DNA of 54,823 nt from Pedobacter cryoconitis (GTDB lineage: Bacteria; Bacteroidota; Bacteroidia; Sphingobacteriales; Sphingobacteriaceae). Position numbers and translations under genes: made by a program. Under the pieces are notes generated by a model. The model made no database searches. It was not told the DNA's origin and was given only the letters and a program-made list of their open reading frames with translations. Shown piece after piece: positions 7,319 to 16,069 of this stretch. The DNA lies in assembly GCF_003259615.1 (NCBI RefSeq), contig NZ_QLLR01000036.1, positions 1 to 54,823 on the forward strand, written 5' to 3'. Every line of letters begins with the position of its first letter. Within the stretch, counting starts at the first letter, position 1.

Positions 7319-8980
7319 ATGCTACAGAAACTTTCTATACGTAACTACGCACTGATCGACAGTGTCGATTTGGAACTTGATAAAGGTTTAAATATCATTA
7401 CAGGGGAAACTGGTGCTGGAAAATCTATTATGCTGGGTGCACTGTCTTTGATTTTAGGGCAGCGTGCAGAAACCAAGTATTTTTTCAACCAGGCGAAAAA
7501 ATGTGTCATAGAGGGGCAGTTCAAACTTTCGGGTTCTGGACTACAGCCTTATTTTGAGGAATTCGATCTGGATTATCAAGAGGAAAGTATTCTGAGAAGG
7601 GAAATTTCTATTGATGGTAAGTCCAGGGCTTTTATCAATGATACGCCTGTAACGCTGTCCGTGATGAAGCAGATCGGAGAAAAACTGATTGATATTCATT
7701 CTCAGCATGCGACATCGGAGGTTAATGATCCGGGCTTTCAATTAGCTGTGGTTGATACTTTATCTGATCATTTACCCCTGCTTACTGAGTACCGGTTAAA
7801 ATTCAGGGCCTATAAAAAGAACCTTCAGCTACTGATTAATATGCAAACTTCGGCCGATGAGGCCAGAAGCAAACAAGATTACGAGCAATTTCTGTTCAAT
7901 GAGCTGGACACTGCAAATTTACAGGCAGGTGAACAAGGAGCACTGGAAATTGAAATGGAAGCTTTAAATCATGCAGAAAGTATCAAAAGAGGTTTATTAA
8001 ATGGTCATGTTTTACTTGATGGAGAGGAAACAGCAGTACTTCCTATCTTAAAAGAAGTGATCAACCAGATCCAGGCCATAGAGAAATTCAATCCTGCTTA
8101 TACGGCAATGAATGAGCGTTTGCGTTCAGCGATGATAGAAATTAAAGATATTGCAGAAGAAACTATAGTATTGGAAGAAAACATCGTTTACAGCCCTGCA
8201 AGAATTGATGAAATCAATGTCAGGCTGGATACGATTTATACCTTGCAGCAAAAACACCGGGTTACTTCGGTTGAGGAATTACTGGCGATACAGAACGAAC
8301 TTTCAGACAATTTAAATACACTTTTAAACAGTGATGAAGAGATAGAGCGCTTAATCATTGCGATCAATAAGCTGAAGGTTGAGCTGGAAAAGATAGCAGA
8401 TACTTTATCAAAAAACCGCAGCAAAGCTATTAATGTCGCTCAAAAACAAGTTGGCGAAATATTAGTCCGCGTAGGTATGCCTAATGCGAAGATTAAAATT
8501 GAGCAGACTGTAGTGGAAAATTTAAATAAGGATGGAAAAGATATGATTTCCTTATTATTTTCTGCTAACGCAGGACAAGCACCTGCCCCGGTAGGCAAAG
8601 TGGCTTCCGGGGGTGAGCTTTCCCGTTTAATGCTTGCTATTAAATCAATAATATCAAAACATACTTCACTTCCGACTTTGATCTTTGATGAGATCGACAC
8701 AGGTATTTCGGGAGAAACAGCTCTTCGGGTAGGTGATGTAATCGGCGAACTGGAGCAGAATATGCAGGTCATCTGTATTACCCACCTTCCGCAGATTGCT
8801 GCTAAAGGCGAAGCACATTATTTCGTTTACAAGAAGGAAGAGTCAGAAAGGACGACCACTGGAATCCGCAGATTAAGCCCTGAAGAACGCATTTTTGCGA
8901 TTGCTGAAATGCTGAGCGGTAAAAATCCGGGCGAGTCTGCTTTAAAAAATGCACAAGATTTGTTAAGCTTCAAAAACTAA
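7319..8980 (+). CDS. recN: DNA repair protein RecN
   Basis: RecN is an SMC-like ATPase that acts at double-strand breaks. The 553 residues match the family length. The N-terminal head begins MLQKLSIRNYALIDSVDLEL and carries Walker A GETGAGKS at 29-36. The middle (about 150-380) is a Glu/Lys/Leu-rich coiled coil. The C-terminal head has the ABC signature VASGGELSRLMLAIK and Walker B LIFDEIDTGISGETA, followed by the His-switch region ICITHLPQIAA. A TAATTTAG box at 7302-7309 lies nine bases before the ATG and may be its promoter. Confidence 0.96.
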   Translation: MLQKLSIRNYALIDSVDLELDKGLNIITGETGAGKSIMLGALSLILGQRAETKYFFNQAKKCVIEGQFKLSGSGLQPYFEEFDLDYQEESILRREISIDGKSRAFINDTPVTLSVMKQIGEKLIDIHSQHATSEVNDPGFQLAVVDTLSDHLPLLTEYRLKFRAYKKNLQLLINMQTSADEARSKQDYEQFLFNELDTANLQAGEQGALEIEMEALNHAESIKRGLLNGHVLLDGEETAVLPILKEVINQIQAIEKFNPAYTAMNERLRSAMIEIKDIAEETIVLEENIVYSPARIDEINVRLDTIYTLQQKHRVTSVEELLAIQNELSDNLNTLLNSDEEIERLIIAINKLKVELEKIADTLSKNRSKAINVAQKQVGEILVRVGMPNAKIKIEQTVVENLNKDGKDMISLLFSANAGQAPAPVGKVASGGELSRLMLAIKSIISKHTSLPTLIFDEIDTGISGETALRVGDVIGELEQNMQVICITHLPQIAAKGEAHYFVYKKEESERTTTGIRRLSPEERIFAIAEMLSGKNPGESALKNAQDLLSFKN

Positions 8981-9052
8981 GGGGTAATATTATTTCTTTC
9001 GAAGCGTTATTCACACAAATCGTGCTGATCATTAAACAATAAAAACAAAAAA

Positions 9053-9874
9053 ATGTACAATTTATTAAAAGGTAAAAGAGGTATCATTTCAGGTGCCTTA
9101 GATGAGAATTCTATTGCTTGGAAAGTTGCAGAGAAAGCACATGAAGAAGGGGCAACATTCGTTTTAACGAATGCGCCGATCGCCATGCGTATGGGTGAGA
9201 TTAACAAACTTGCAGAAAAAACAGGTTCACAAATTATCCCTGCAGACGCAACAAGTATAGATGACCTGACTAATTTATATATACAATCTCAGGAAATTCT
9301 GGGTGGGAAAATAGACTTTGTACTGCATTCTATTGGAATGAGTGTCAATATCCGTAAAAAGATCCCTTACACTGAATTGAACTATGATTATTTCCAAAAA
9401 GGGATTGATGTATCAGCTTTATCATTTCATAAGATGCTTGCTGTAGCGAAAAAGCTGGATGCCATCAGTGATGGTGGTAGCGTAGTTGCACTGACTTATA
9501 TGGCTGCACAGAGAACTTATCCTTTTTATACTGATATGGCAGATATTAAAGCGATGCTGGAATCTATCGCCAGAAGTTTCGGTTATCATTACGGCCTGGA
9601 AAAGAAAGTCCGTATTAACACGGTATCTCAGTCTCCAACAAAAACAACTGCGGGTACAGGGGTAAAAGGTTTTGGCGATTTCTTTGATTACGCTGACAAA
9701 ATTGCACCTCTTGGAAATGCAGATGCCGAGTCTTGCGCTGATTACTGTATTACTTTATTCTCAGATCTGACACGCATGGTCACTATGCAGAATCTTTTTC
9801 ATGATGGCGGTTATTCTTCTACTGGTGTGAGCGATGAAGTGATGCACAGGTTAGGTGTTGATACAGAGGCTTAA
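9053..9874 (+). CDS. fabI: Enoyl-[acyl-carrier-protein] reductase FabI
   Basis: FabI is the NADH-dependent enoyl-ACP reductase that completes each round of type II fatty acid synthesis. The 273-residue protein has the SDR-type nucleotide-binding start (GKRGIISGALDENSIAW). Its catalytic pattern is Tyr149, Tyr159 and Lys166, with the same spacing as Tyr146/Tyr156/Lys163 of the E. coli enzyme. The substrate-loop segment SQSPTKTTAGTGVKGF and a C-terminal NLFHDGGYSSTG segment are typical of the Bacteroidota form. The leader just upstream of the ATG is A-rich without a Shine-Dalgarno sequence. A terminator follows at 9945. Confidence 0.95.
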   Translation: MYNLLKGKRGIISGALDENSIAWKVAEKAHEEGATFVLTNAPIAMRMGEINKLAEKTGSQIIPADATSIDDLTNLYIQSQEILGGKIDFVLHSIGMSVNIRKKIPYTELNYDYFQKGIDVSALSFHKMLAVAKKLDAISDGGSVVALTYMAAQRTYPFYTDMADIKAMLESIARSFGYHYGLEKKVRINTVSQSPTKTTAGTGVKGFGDFFDYADKIAPLGNADAESCADYCITLFSDLTRMVTMQNLFHDGGYSSTGVSDEVMHRLGVDTEA

Positions 9875-9944
9875 AGCCCTATCGGCAGCTAGAAATACAA
9901 CGTTCTGGGAGCTATTCCATTAATTAACGTTTTTTAACAAAATC

Positions 9945-9967
9945 AAAGCCCTTAAAGGGCTTTTTTT
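9945..9967 (+). terminator. Intrinsic terminator after fabI
   Basis: AAAGCCC, a 5-nt loop TTAAA, and GGGCTTT are followed by a run of T. It ends the fabI transcript about 70 bases past the stop. Confidence 0.88.
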
Positions 9968-9992
9968 ATTACCAAATAACCAGCAGATCAGT

Positions 9993-10000
9993 TAAATTAG
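9993..10000 (+). promoter_or_regulatory. Candidate -7 box close to a start codon
   Basis: TAAATTAG lies four bases before the ATG at 10005, the same distance seen for the TATCTTTG boxes at bamD and the dbpA-type gene. It is a one-base departure from TAnnTTTG. No clear -33 TTG was found at the right distance, so this is a weaker call. Confidence 0.4.
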
Positions 10001-10004
10001 CTCC

Positions 10005-11234
10005 ATGATTAAATATCTCTTTGGGACAGTCTTGCTTTTATTATTCTGCCTGAACACGCATGCACAAAAGTTGTATACAATTAGTGGACAAGTAAAGGAT
10101 AAAAAGGGAGAAACATTACCCGGAGCTGGTATTTATCTGAGTGGATATACCACTGCCACCGTCACCAATAATGATGGACAATTTACACTTTCCAAGATCA
10201 AACCAGGGGCTTACGAGGTAGTCGTACAAATGATGGGCTACCTGCCTTACAGCAAGAGTGTTATCATTTCAGATCAGCCAGTTAACATCACAATTACGCT
10301 GGCAGAGAACACTGTACAATTAAATGAGGTAGTCATCAGGGCAGATCCTGACAGGGAAAAGAACCTTAAAATATTTGAAGATTTCTTCATTGGCCGTACC
10401 CCTAATTCTGCCAAATGCAAGATCCTGAATCCGCAGGTATTGTATATCAAATACGATGGTGATGCAAGGGTACTCAGCGTAACTACAAACGAATTTCTGG
10501 TCGTTGAGAATAAAGCATTAGGTTACCGGCTGAAATATATGCTGAACCTTTTTGAATATAACTACAATACGCGGATTGTTTACTTTTCGGGACTTCCCGT
10601 ATTTGAAGATCTGAAAGGTTCGGGTAGAAAGAGAAGAACCTGGCTGAATAACAGGGAGATTGCTTATGCAGGTTCCCCGCAGCACTTTTTTCAGTCCCTT
10701 TACCAGAATAAAGTAGAAGAAAACGGCTTTATCATCTATAAAAGAATTAAAACCAAGAATCCCAACCGGCCATCAGATGCTTATATTACTACAACAAAAG
10801 CACGGCTGCAGAAAAGAATGCACGGGGCAAGTACTATAGGCTCAGTATTTAGCGATTCACTGCTGATGATGCAGCGCTTATATGATCTCCCTAAAGAGTT
10901 TGCTACGCTTGATATGTCGGGTGTATCAACTGATACTTTGGTCAAAAGCATTTATCCAAACATGAAAACTATCAATTATAAGGATGAGCTTTATGTCATG
11001 TATACCAAAGAAGAAGAAAGTAATGCCTATTCTAACACCGGTCATTATATAATGCGGCCTTTAACTATTCCTAATTACCAAATTTCGGTAGTGAGCATGC
11101 TACATGGCCCGGTTAGTTTCTATCCAAACGGTGGAATACATGATTCAAAAGCTATACTCTTCGAAGGATTCTGGGCATACGAAAAAATCGGTGACATGGT
11201 TCCGATGGATTATATCCCGTTAAATAAAAGATAA
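10005..11234 (+). CDS. Exported protein with CarboxypepD_reg-like domain
   Basis: A 409-residue exported protein. A signal peptide covers residues 1-20 (ending NTHA before QKLY). Residues 23-110 form a carboxypeptidase-regulatory-like beta-sandwich (ISGQVKDKKGETLPGAGIYL, then GQFTLSKIKPGAYEVVVQMMGY and LNEVVI), as seen at the N-terminus of SusC-type receptors and related Bacteroidota proteins. The remaining 300 residues lack a TonB-dependent barrel. They resemble a widespread Bacteroidota family of unknown role that follows the same domain. A periplasmic or outer-membrane-associated location is likely. It appears to be a single-gene unit between fabI and a radical SAM gene. Confidence 0.75.
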   Translation: MIKYLFGTVLLLLFCLNTHAQKLYTISGQVKDKKGETLPGAGIYLSGYTTATVTNNDGQFTLSKIKPGAYEVVVQMMGYLPYSKSVIISDQPVNITITLAENTVQLNEVVIRADPDREKNLKIFEDFFIGRTPNSAKCKILNPQVLYIKYDGDARVLSVTTNEFLVVENKALGYRLKYMLNLFEYNYNTRIVYFSGLPVFEDLKGSGRKRRTWLNNREIAYAGSPQHFFQSLYQNKVEENGFIIYKRIKTKNPNRPSDAYITTTKARLQKRMHGASTIGSVFSDSLLMMQRLYDLPKEFATLDMSGVSTDTLVKSIYPNMKTINYKDELYVMYTKEEESNAYSNTGHYIMRPLTIPNYQISVVSMLHGPVSFYPNGGIHDSKAILFEGFWAYEKIGDMVPMDYIPLNKR

Positions 11235-11244
11235 TTACCTACAC

Positions 11245-11271
11245 AAAATTACTAATATTTTTAGTAATTTT
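11245..11271 (+). promoter_or_regulatory. AT-rich 11-bp hairpin or operator just before a start codon
   Basis: AAAATTACTAA, loop TATTT, and TTAGTAATTTT form a perfect 11-bp inverted repeat that ends four bases before the ATG at 11276. There is no T-run long enough to make it a convincing terminator for the preceding gene. It could be an operator or a translation-affecting hairpin. Confidence 0.6.
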
Positions 11272-11275
11272 AGGG

Positions 11276-12349
11276 ATGATTTCAGCGGAAAAGCCAGAAG
11301 AGCAATATTTGAAAGGGAGAGGCGCGCAATTTAACCCTCATAATCATTTCCTAGCCCATTCGTATGTCAAAGAACATAGCGAAGGAATAGACGATTGGGA
11401 AAATGAAAACCATAAAACCAGCTTCATCATAGGGAAGTCGAAGACTATCGTCAATAAAGTGACCAGCCCTGACGTGGGTATGGCCTGGTCGCTTAATCCC
11501 TACCAGGGCTGCGAACACGGCTGCACGTACTGCTATGCAAGGAACGCACACGAATACTGGGGCTTCAGTGCTGGTCTGGACTTCGAAAGAAAGATTATTG
11601 TCAAAAAAGACGCACCACAACTTTTCAGGAAATTCCTGGAACGCAAAGGCTGGAATGCAGAAACGATCTCCCTATCCGGAAATACCGACTGCTATCAACC
11701 TGCAGAACGTGAATATAAACTAACCCGTCAGCTCCTGGAAATTGCCCTTGCCTACAAACAACCTATTGGGATGATCACCAAAAACGCCTTGATTTTGCGT
11801 GACCTTGACATCCTTCAGGAAATGGCCAAACTCAATCTCTGCCTGGTTTACCTCTCTATCAATAGCCTTGACGAAAAACTAAGACTCAAAATGGAGCCCA
11901 GAACTACAACCGTCAGACAAAGGCTAAAAGTAGTAGAAGAGCTCAGTAAAGCCGGAATCCCGACCGGAGTGATGGTTGCCCCACTCGTACCCGGTCTGAG
12001 TGATCATGAAATTCCCAGTATTCTGAAAACCATTTCATCCTGCGGCGCAGAAAGTGCCGGTTATACCATTGTGAGGCTAAACGGCGCAGTAGGCCCAATA
12101 TTCGAAGACTGGTTACGCCAAAACTTTCCTGATCGTTTTGACAAAGTATGGCATATGATCCAATCCTGCCACGGCGGAACAGTTAATGACAGCCGGTTCG
12201 GAGATAGGATGAGAGGTGAAGGAAATATAGCGAAAATGATTCATGACACCTTCAAACTGCACTGCAGAATCAACCACCTGAACCTCAAAAGAATTCATCT
12301 TGACTCCAGTTTATTCAGTGTCCCAAAACCACAACTAAGCCTATTCTAA
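11276..12349 (+). CDS. PA0069-type radical SAM protein
   Basis: A 357-residue radical SAM protein resembling the PA0069 family, a relative of spore photoproduct lyase with no settled function. The iron-sulphur motif CEHGCTYC gives Cys79, Cys83 and Cys86. It is preceded by the family's SLNPYQG and followed by YARNAHEYWG. Later segments SLSGNTDCYQPAE and MVAPLVPGLSDHE fit the family barrel. The C-terminus is short and basic. The start is the ATG directly after the AT-rich hairpin at 11245-11271. Downstream lies a repeat-rich region without genes, so it is the last gene of its strand here. Confidence 0.87.
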   Translation: MISAEKPEEQYLKGRGAQFNPHNHFLAHSYVKEHSEGIDDWENENHKTSFIIGKSKTIVNKVTSPDVGMAWSLNPYQGCEHGCTYCYARNAHEYWGFSAGLDFERKIIVKKDAPQLFRKFLERKGWNAETISLSGNTDCYQPAEREYKLTRQLLEIALAYKQPIGMITKNALILRDLDILQEMAKLNLCLVYLSINSLDEKLRLKMEPRTTTVRQRLKVVEELSKAGIPTGVMVAPLVPGLSDHEIPSILKTISSCGAESAGYTIVRLNGAVGPIFEDWLRQNFPDRFDKVWHMIQSCHGGTVNDSRFGDRMRGEGNIAKMIHDTFKLHCRINHLNLKRIHLDSSLFSVPKPQLSLF

Positions 12350-12383
12350 AGGGATAGTCTTTTCTAAAGCTTCACCAAAGAAT

Positions 12384-12622
12384 AGGTTTCTCCTAAAAAC
12401 AATAATAAAGGTTTCGCCAAAAAGCAAAAGAATAGGTTTCTCCGACAAGTAACAATAAAACGTTTCTGTAAAGGTTTCTCCAACAAGCAAAACAAAACAT
12501 TTCTATAGAGGTTCCTTCAACAAGCAATAGCAAAACATTTCTATAGAGGTTCCTTCAATAAGCAATAGCAAAACGTTTCTGTAAAGGTTTCGCCAATAAG
12601 CAACAACAAAACGTTTCTTCTA
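12384..12622. repeat. Tandem array with 25- and 38-nt units
   Basis: Copies beginning AGGTTTCTCC (variants AGGTTTCGCC and AGGTTCCTTC) start at 12384, 12409, 12434, 12472, 12509, 12547 and 12585. The spacings are thus 25, 25, 38, 37, 38 and 38 nt. The longer unit is the shorter one plus about 13 nt (a segment like AACGTTTCTGTA), so the basic module is near 12.5-13 nt. It does not look like a CRISPR: copies abut, and there are no unique spacers. Confidence 0.8.
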
Positions 12623-12713
12623 TTTTTTTCTCCTACCCAACCCCAAAGAGTAATACCGACAATCAACTATGAATATAAACCGCTCCGCTAAACCCCGGCC
12701 GGTTACATAAACC

Positions 12714-12803
12714 TTTTAAAAAAACAAGGTATAGTATTTCAAGACCTTGGCCGCCCCTTCAGGCGGGCGTCGGCTTGAAATACTATATCTTGTTTTTTTA
12801 AAA
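12714..12803 (-). repeat. Nested hairpin, copy A of a dispersed family
   Basis: Outer arms 12714-12743 and 12774-12803 pair over 30 bp with a single G-U. Inside is a G/C-rich stem (CCGCC with GGCGG) whose minus-strand centre reads CCTGAAGGGG. The structure has A-runs entering and T-runs leaving on both strands. It could also serve as a second bidirectional terminator for clpC and the radical SAM gene. The central motif is shared with copies at 37249-37345 and 54124-54235. Confidence 0.75.
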
Positions 12804-12807
12804 CTTA

Positions 12808-12835
12808 AAAGGCCGCCCTTTTAGAGGCAGCCTTT
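12808..12835 (-). terminator. Probable clpC terminator
   Basis: On the minus strand, AAAGGCTGCC, an 8-nt loop and GGCGGCCTTT form a 10-bp stem with one mismatch-type pair. It is followed by a short T-rich stretch about 25 bases after the clpC stop. The large nested hairpin lies just beyond it. Confidence 0.65.
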
Positions 12836-12857
12836 GATATTTCCGTGTTGGAGGTAC

Positions 12858-15398
12858 TTACTCGATACTTCCTTCTTCTTTTTTCTTCTTCTTACCCGGG
12901 CTCCTATTTTCCACCACAATCAGGTCAGTTTCCTTATTGTAATCTATCTCAAGTGTATCCCCGTCATTGATCTCCCCTTTCAGGATTTCTTCAGCGATCG
13001 GATCTTCCAGATATTTCTGTATCGCACGTTTCAGCGGACGGGCACCAAAGTTAATATCGAAACCTTTATCAGCAATAAAATCTTTTGCCACTTCAGTCAA
13101 CTTAACCTCATAACCTAAACTATGAACCCTTCCAAACAACGACTTCAACTCAATATCAATAATTTTGAAGATCTCATCCTTACCTAAAGTATTGAATACA
13201 ACCACATCATCCACACGATTCAGGAACTCAGGAGCAAAAGCACGCTTTAAAGCATTCTCAATTACCCCTCTTGAATGTGCATCAACCTGGTTAGTTTTTG
13301 CGTTCGTAGAGAAACCAATACCCTGACCGAAATCTTTAAGCTGACGTGCACCAATATTAGAAGTCATGATAATAATCGTGTTTCTAAAATCGACCTTACG
13401 ACCTAAACTATCAGTCAGCTGACCTTCATCCAGCACCTGTAACAGGATATTGAACACATCAGGGTGAGCTTTTTCGATCTCATCCAATAAGATAACAGCA
13501 TACGGCTTACGACGTACTTTCTCTGTTAACTGACCACCTTCTTCATAACCAACATATCCCGGAGGCGCTCCCACTAAACGTGAAACAGCGAATTTCTCCA
13601 TATACTCACTCATGTCAATCTGAATCAGTGAATCATCACTATCGAACATGAACCTTGCTAACTCCTTAGCCAGTTCAGTTTTACCAACACCCGTAGGACC
13701 TAAGAAAATGAATGAACCAATAGGCTTCTTAGGATCTTTCAAGCCAGCTCTTGTACGTTGAATAGCCTTACTTAATTTCTTGATCGCATCATCCTGACCA
13801 ATAATTTTAGTAGCTATCGTATCATACATATTCAGCAATTTCACGCTGTCAGTCTGACCAACACGCTGTAAAGGAATACCAGTCATCATGGAAACAACCT
13901 CTGCAACATTATCCTCAGTTACCGTGTAACGTTTAGTTTTAGTTTCAGCTTCCCACTCAGTTTTCGCACGATCAAGCTCTTCTAAAAGATTCTTCTCAGT
14001 ATCTCTTAATTTTGCAGCTTCCTCATATTTCTGACTCTTTACAACTTTATTTTTCTCAACCTTGATATTTTCAATCTTATTCTCAATATCAATGATGTTT
14101 TCAGGAACATGAATATTAGTTAAATGTACCCTTGAACCAGCCTCATCCAGCGCATCAATAGCTTTATCCGGAAGGAATCTGTCAGTAATATATCTTGTAG
14201 TCAAAGCAACACAAGCATTTATAGCCTCGTTTGTGTATGTAACACCATGATGTTCCTCATACTTTTCTTTGATACGGTTTAAGATCTCAATAGTTTCATC
14301 AGGAGAAGCAGGCTCGATCATTACCTTTTGGAAACGACGGTCTAAAGCACCATCTTTCTCAATATACTGACGATACTCATCAAGCGTAGTTGCACCAATA
14401 CATTGAATTTCGCCTCTTGCTAAAGCAGGTTTGAACATGTTGGAAGCATCCAGGGAACCAGAAGCTCCACCAGCACCAACAATAGTATGGATCTCATCAA
14501 TGAATAAAATTACATCAGTTGATTTTTCCAGTTCATTCATCACGGCTTTCATACGTTCCTCAAACTGTCCGCGGTATTTAGTACCTGCAACTAAAGAAGC
14601 AAGATCTAATGTAACCACACGTTTATTGAACAATACCCTTGAAACCTTACGTTGAACGATGCGCAAAGCAAGTCCCTCAGCAATCGCTGATTTACCTACA
14701 CCAGGCTCACCAATCAAAATAGGATTATTCTTTTTACGACGCGAAAGAATTTGAGAAACACGCTCAATCTCTTTTTCACGTCCTACAATAGGGTCCAGAC
14801 GACCTTCTTCCGCAGCTTTCGTTAAGTCTCTTCCAAAATTATCCAGCACAGGAGTTTTGGATTTAATGTCAGATACTTTTTTAGGACTGCTGAAGCTTTC
14901 CTCCTCACGGTAATCATCATCACCACCAGTAGAAGCACTACCTTGAGTTTCGTCTCTGAAACCATTTTTATTAACTTCTACTTCCTGTTTGAAGATTTCG
15001 TAGTTGATGCTGTACTGCAATAATATCTGAGAAGCGATATTATCGTCATCACGAAGGATGGACAACAGCAAATGCTCTGTTCCTATTAAATCACTCTTGA
15101 AGATTTTGGCTTCCAGATAAGTGATTTTTAATACTTTTTCGGCCTGTTTGGTCAAGGGGATATTTCCCAGATTAACCGTCACACTGGATGTACCTCTTAC
15201 TGCTTCCTCAATTGAGCGGCGCAATTTAGACGTATCAACCCCCAGCGATTTCAATATTTTGATAGCCATTCCATCGCCTTCGCGAATCAAACCTAACAAA
15301 AGATGCTCAGCGCCTATATAATCATGACCTAATCTCAGGGCTTCTTCCCTGCTAAACGAAATCACGTCTTTTACTTGTGGTGAAAATTTAGCTTCCAT
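12858..15398 (-). CDS. clpC: ATP-dependent Clp protease ATP-binding subunit ClpC
   Basis: ClpC is an AAA+ unfoldase that feeds substrates to ClpP. The 846-residue protein has two N-terminal Clp_N repeats (about 1-145, with AEHLLLGLIR and TEHLLLSILR). The first AAA+ domain carries Walker A GEPGVGKS at 230-237 and Walker B VILFIDEIHT. A middle domain with a UVR-like segment (KSQKYEEAAKLRDTEKNLLE) comes next. The second AAA+ domain carries GPTGVGKT near residue 570 and Walker B VILLDEIEKAHPD. The IGF segment in GQGIGFSTN could be the ClpP-docking loop. The tail is very Lys/Glu-rich. It is transcribed alone and ends in two hairpins. Confidence 0.96.
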   Translation of the reverse strand: MEAKFSPQVKDVISFSREEALRLGHDYIGAEHLLLGLIREGDGMAIKILKSLGVDTSKLRRSIEEAVRGTSSVTVNLGNIPLTKQAEKVLKITYLEAKIFKSDLIGTEHLLLSILRDDDNIASQILLQYSINYEIFKQEVEVNKNGFRDETQGSASTGGDDDYREEESFSSPKKVSDIKSKTPVLDNFGRDLTKAAEEGRLDPIVGREKEIERVSQILSRRKKNNPILIGEPGVGKSAIAEGLALRIVQRKVSRVLFNKRVVTLDLASLVAGTKYRGQFEERMKAVMNELEKSTDVILFIDEIHTIVGAGGASGSLDASNMFKPALARGEIQCIGATTLDEYRQYIEKDGALDRRFQKVMIEPASPDETIEILNRIKEKYEEHHGVTYTNEAINACVALTTRYITDRFLPDKAIDALDEAGSRVHLTNIHVPENIIDIENKIENIKVEKNKVVKSQKYEEAAKLRDTEKNLLEELDRAKTEWEAETKTKRYTVTEDNVAEVVSMMTGIPLQRVGQTDSVKLLNMYDTIATKIIGQDDAIKKLSKAIQRTRAGLKDPKKPIGSFIFLGPTGVGKTELAKELARFMFDSDDSLIQIDMSEYMEKFAVSRLVGAPPGYVGYEEGGQLTEKVRRKPYAVILLDEIEKAHPDVFNILLQVLDEGQLTDSLGRKVDFRNTIIIMTSNIGARQLKDFGQGIGFSTNAKTNQVDAHSRGVIENALKRAFAPEFLNRVDDVVVFNTLGKDEIFKIIDIELKSLFGRVHSLGYEVKLTEVAKDFIADKGFDINFGARPLKRAIQKYLEDPIAEEILKGEINDGDTLEIDYNKETDLIVVENRSPGKKKKKEEGSIE

Positions 15399-15738
15399 AT
15401 ATACCTTTTCTTAAACGCAACGCCCCTAAACTATAAAAATGTTTTATAAATAAGCGCCACCTATATGATTTATTTTATCAACAATTACGCCATAGAGCGG
15501 AAGAAAGATTTCGTTACTGATCTAATTCCACTAAACTTACTAAGTTTTGACACTAATAGCAATATTATTTTATTAACCCAAGGAAAATAAATAGTTCTAA
15601 AGTAGCTTAAATAATCATAAGAGAAAGCATTTCCAACCCTTTTGGGAGAATTGTCCCTAAAATGTAATGATTATTATGCCACAAAACACCTGTCATTTTG
15701 TTAGTTACACCGAACTAAAAGCAACAAAATGGCAGTCT
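15399..15738. other. Intergenic region upstream of clpC
   Basis: This 340-nt AT-rich stretch separates clpC from the small minus-strand gene at 15739. It holds a hairpin at 15690-15735, listed separately. I saw no clear TAnnTTTG promoter for clpC; a TAGTTTAG-like box on the minus strand near 15425-15440 is only a weak candidate. No coding frame is convincing. Confidence 0.5.
15690..15735 (-). terminator. Hairpin after the 73-residue gene
   Basis: CTGTCATTTTGTT at 15690-15702 pairs with AACAAAATGGCAG at 15723-15735 over 13 bp, with one G-U type pair. Inside is a smaller AGTT/AACT stem. It begins three bases past the stop of the minus-strand gene at 15739. No long T-run follows, so it may be a mRNA 3' structure rather than a classical terminator. 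Confidence 0.5.
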
Positions 15739-15960
15739 TTAATTCGAATCCTCAATCCACTTCCCTATTTTACCAGCAATAGGCTTCAATATATTGTACT
15801 CTGTTTTCCAGATAACCAGTTCATCGTTGATTTCGTGGCTGATAGAGCCTATAAATTTGGCATCTAAAAACACTCTGTAACTGGTATCATCTTCTCCAGA
15901 GAGAATTAACAAATTTCTTTTTTGACCACGATATTCATCTTCATAGATGTATTGCTCCAT
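15739..15960 (-). CDS. Small hypothetical acidic protein (73 aa)
   Basis: I do not recognise this 73-residue protein. It is acidic, has no signal peptide or membrane segment, and reads like a small mixed beta protein (YRVFLDAKFIGSISHEINDELVIW) with a helical C-terminus (PIAGKIGKWIEDSN). The ATG is the first of the frame and a hairpin follows the stop. It is divergent from the Crp/Fnr-type regulator at 16070, so the two may share a control region. It could be a real small gene of this lineage; no function is proposed. Confidence 0.6.
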   Translation of the reverse strand: MEQYIYEDEYRGQKRNLLILSGEDDTSYRVFLDAKFIGSISHEINDELVIWKTEYNILKPIAGKIGKWIEDSN

Positions 15961-16069
15961 AATTAGGCTTAGTATATATTAAACGCAGTAAAGCTCTAAA
16001 AATTTCACTGATATTTTCCCTATTCTTGGGGAGGAAAATATTTCCCGAGCCGCCCCTTTAACTCCTACT

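Larger units (their letters stand above)
12350..12857. other. Gene-free convergent region with tandem array and nested hairpin
   Basis: This 508-nt stretch lies between the convergent radical SAM gene and clpC. It holds the tandem array at 12384-12622, a short spacer, the nested hairpin at 12714-12803, and a clpC-proximal terminator at 12808-12835. I see no protein gene or known RNA in it. Confidence 0.8.

Noticed and set aside
12384..12622. CRISPR-like repeats
   Set aside because: The copies abut directly or differ only by an added 13-nt module. There are no unique spacers of constant length and no cas genes in the window. The same holds for 36640-37186.
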